64,000 bases of DNA, taken from the NCBI GenBank assembly GCA_943787225.1, contig CALSLP010000001.1, positions 1,152,964 through 1,216,963 of the forward strand, read 5' to 3'. A program made the position numbers and the translations under genes. The notes under the pieces are model-generated. The model searched no databases, was not told where the DNA came from, and saw only the letters and a list, made by a program, of their open reading frames with translations. Source of the stretch: an uncultured Alphaproteobacteria bacterium (GTDB taxonomy: Bacteria; Pseudomonadota; Alphaproteobacteria; MPNO01; UBA2964). Every line of letters begins with the position of its first letter. The stretch's first letter is position 1. This document shows, one piece after another, positions 63,020-64,000 of this stretch.

Positions 63020-64000
63020 CTACTCATTTCGGAGGAGAGCGGCTGGTTTTTGTCCCAATGATCGCCAGGTGCCGAGAAGAGCGATACAAACCATGAAGAG
63101 TGTGGCGCCAATAACGGTCGTGGCTACCGGGACTGCTACGGGTAACCACTCCGCCCGCATAACATGTTTTAAAACCGCCCAACCCGCGAAAGTGCCAAGC
63201 CCGGCGGCGAGGAGCGCCGTCGATAGCGCTAGCAATCCGTATTCTAAAAGGAGGGTTGCCAGTATATCGCGTCGTCGCGCTCCGAGGACTTTCAGCACAA
63301 CGGAATCATATATCCGCCGTTGATGACCTGCGGCGACAGCCCCGGCGAGGACCAGCGTTCCAGCCAGAATAGTAAACCCGGCGGTGAGCTGCACCGCGGC
63401 GGCTATCCGGTCCATCAGCGCACTGACGGCTTTCAGAACATCGCGTACCCGCACGGCACTGATATTGGCAAAGTTGGCCGCAACCGCATTTTCCACCGCA
63501 TTCTCATATTGGGGATCGAGCCGAATGGCGGCGATATGGGTTTGTGGCGCATGTTGAATAACGCCGGGTGAGAACACCATGACAAAGTTGACTCTCAGTG
63601 TTCGCCAGTCAATAGCCCGTAAATTGGCGATTTTCGCGGTGATCGGGCGGCCAAGAACATTTACCGTTATGGCGTCGCCAATCGTGAGCCCCAGCCCGGC
63701 GGCGGCGCCAGCATCGAAGGATACCAGCGGTGGGCCATTATAATTGGCAGGCCACCAGACGCCTTCCTTGATCTTGGCACCTTGAGGTGCCTCGGTTGAC
63801 CAGGTAAGGCCGCGATCATTGCGCAATACCCAGGCGGCATTTGACCCTGCTTTGACCTCGGAGGCGGGGATTCCTTTCACATGGGTAATCCGACCCCGCA
63901 GCATCGGCACTCGATTGATGCTTTCGATCGGGCTGGCTTGTCGGACTACCTTTTCGAACTTGTCGACCTGATGCGGCTGAATATCGACGAAGTAGAATCC
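63020..64000 (-). CDS. FtsX-like ABC transporter permease, 5' end beyond the window
   Basis: The open frame runs unbroken to the window edge (FYFVDIQPHQVDKFEKVV is the visible beginning), so this is the C-terminal ~327 residues of a larger permease. It shows an extracytoplasmic domain (GLTIGDAITVNVLGRPITAK, INFVMVFSPGVIQ-like stretch) and an FtsX module with membrane helices such as TAGFTILAGTLVLAGAVAAG, YGLLALSTALLAAGLGTFAG and VATTVIGATLFMVCIALLG. The coupling sequence is DSVVLKVLGARRRDILATLL. It resembles the YbbP group, which works with YbbA and the lysophospholipase TesA. Partner genes lie outside the window. Confidence 0.85.
   Translation of the reverse strand, partial: GFYFVDIQPHQVDKFEKVVRQASPIESINRVPMLRGRITHVKGIPASEVKAGSNAAWVLRNDRGLTWSTEAPQGAKIKEGVWWPANYNGPPLVSFDAGAAAGLGLTIGDAITVNVLGRPITAKIANLRAIDWRTLRVNFVMVFSPGVIQHAPQTHIAAIRLDPQYENAVENAVAANFANISAVRVRDVLKAVSALMDRIAAAVQLTAGFTILAGTLVLAGAVAAGHQRRIYDSVVLKVLGARRRDILATLLLEYGLLALSTALLAAGLGTFAGWAVLKHVMRAEWLPVAVPVATTVIGATLFMVCIALLGTWRSLGQKPAALLRNE

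Noticed and set aside
1-64000. CRISPR arrays, rRNA genes, prophage or complete transposons
   Set aside because: No regularly spaced direct repeats, rRNA motifs, phage structural genes or complete transposase were seen; only one IS remnant is present.

Overview
The window is chromosomal DNA from an alphaproteobacterium of moderate GC content. The class call rests on three things. Gene neighbourhoods typical of Alphaproteobacteria are present (purH / heparinase II-III / rpe / rsmB / htpX / DUF1674, and tsaD divergent from hemC-hemD-Mic60-hemY). A bacterial Mic60 (mitofilin-like) homologue sits between hemD and hemY. Most housekeeping proteins have alphaproteobacterial-looking sequences. I cannot name a genus; a Rhodospirillales-like, free-living heterotroph fits best.

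Left part (1-23 kb): an exopolysaccharide (EPS) island interleaved with housekeeping genes. On the minus strand are a PEP mutase-nucleotidyltransferase fusion (phosphonate synthesis), a winged-helix regulator with a Rossmann-like C-terminus, a NusG/RfaH-like antiterminator, an insertion-sequence remnant fused to a decapitated glycosyltransferase, two intact glycosyltransferases around a Wzy-like polymerase, a sugar epimerase and a CapD/FlaA1-type dehydratase, ending at purH. On the plus strand are a UDP-HexNAc dehydrogenase and, further right, a Wzx-type flippase. A carbamoyltransferase-DUF5989-SxtJ trio lies between rpe and rsmB. Together they suggest an envelope glycan carrying uronate, carbamoyl and possibly phosphonate groups. 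Initiation and export genes are absent from the window.

Middle part (23-40 kb): TPR protein, acetyl-CoA synthetase, a small Rieske protein, EVE protein, gpsA, a cupin, a secreted SUMF1-like protein, a PEP-CTERM-like protein, tsaD, the haem/Mic60 operon, tRNA-Thr(CGT), purK/purE and assorted enzymes.

Right part (40-64 kb): a catabolic region. The plus strand carries an EamA transporter, UbiD decarboxylase, DUF35 protein, thiolase-like protein, molybdenum hydroxylase large subunit, CoA-transferase and enoyl-CoA hydratase with tight spacing, flanked by two ene-reductase paralogues and a TPP enzyme. After it come a cobalamin adenosyltransferase, an aspartic protease, two AEC transporters, an SDR, an HtrA-like protease, a Rieske oxygenase, PhnN, a Bax-inhibitor-1 protein and a cut-off FtsX-like permease.

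About a dozen genes, several normally essential (tsaD, hemD) or broadly conserved (rsmB, htpX, purK), are split by one-base indels that restore a full-length protein when corrected. I read this mainly as uncorrected sequencing/assembly error, so those genes are annotated over their whole span with the shift position stated. I saw no CRISPR array, rRNA or complete mobile element.
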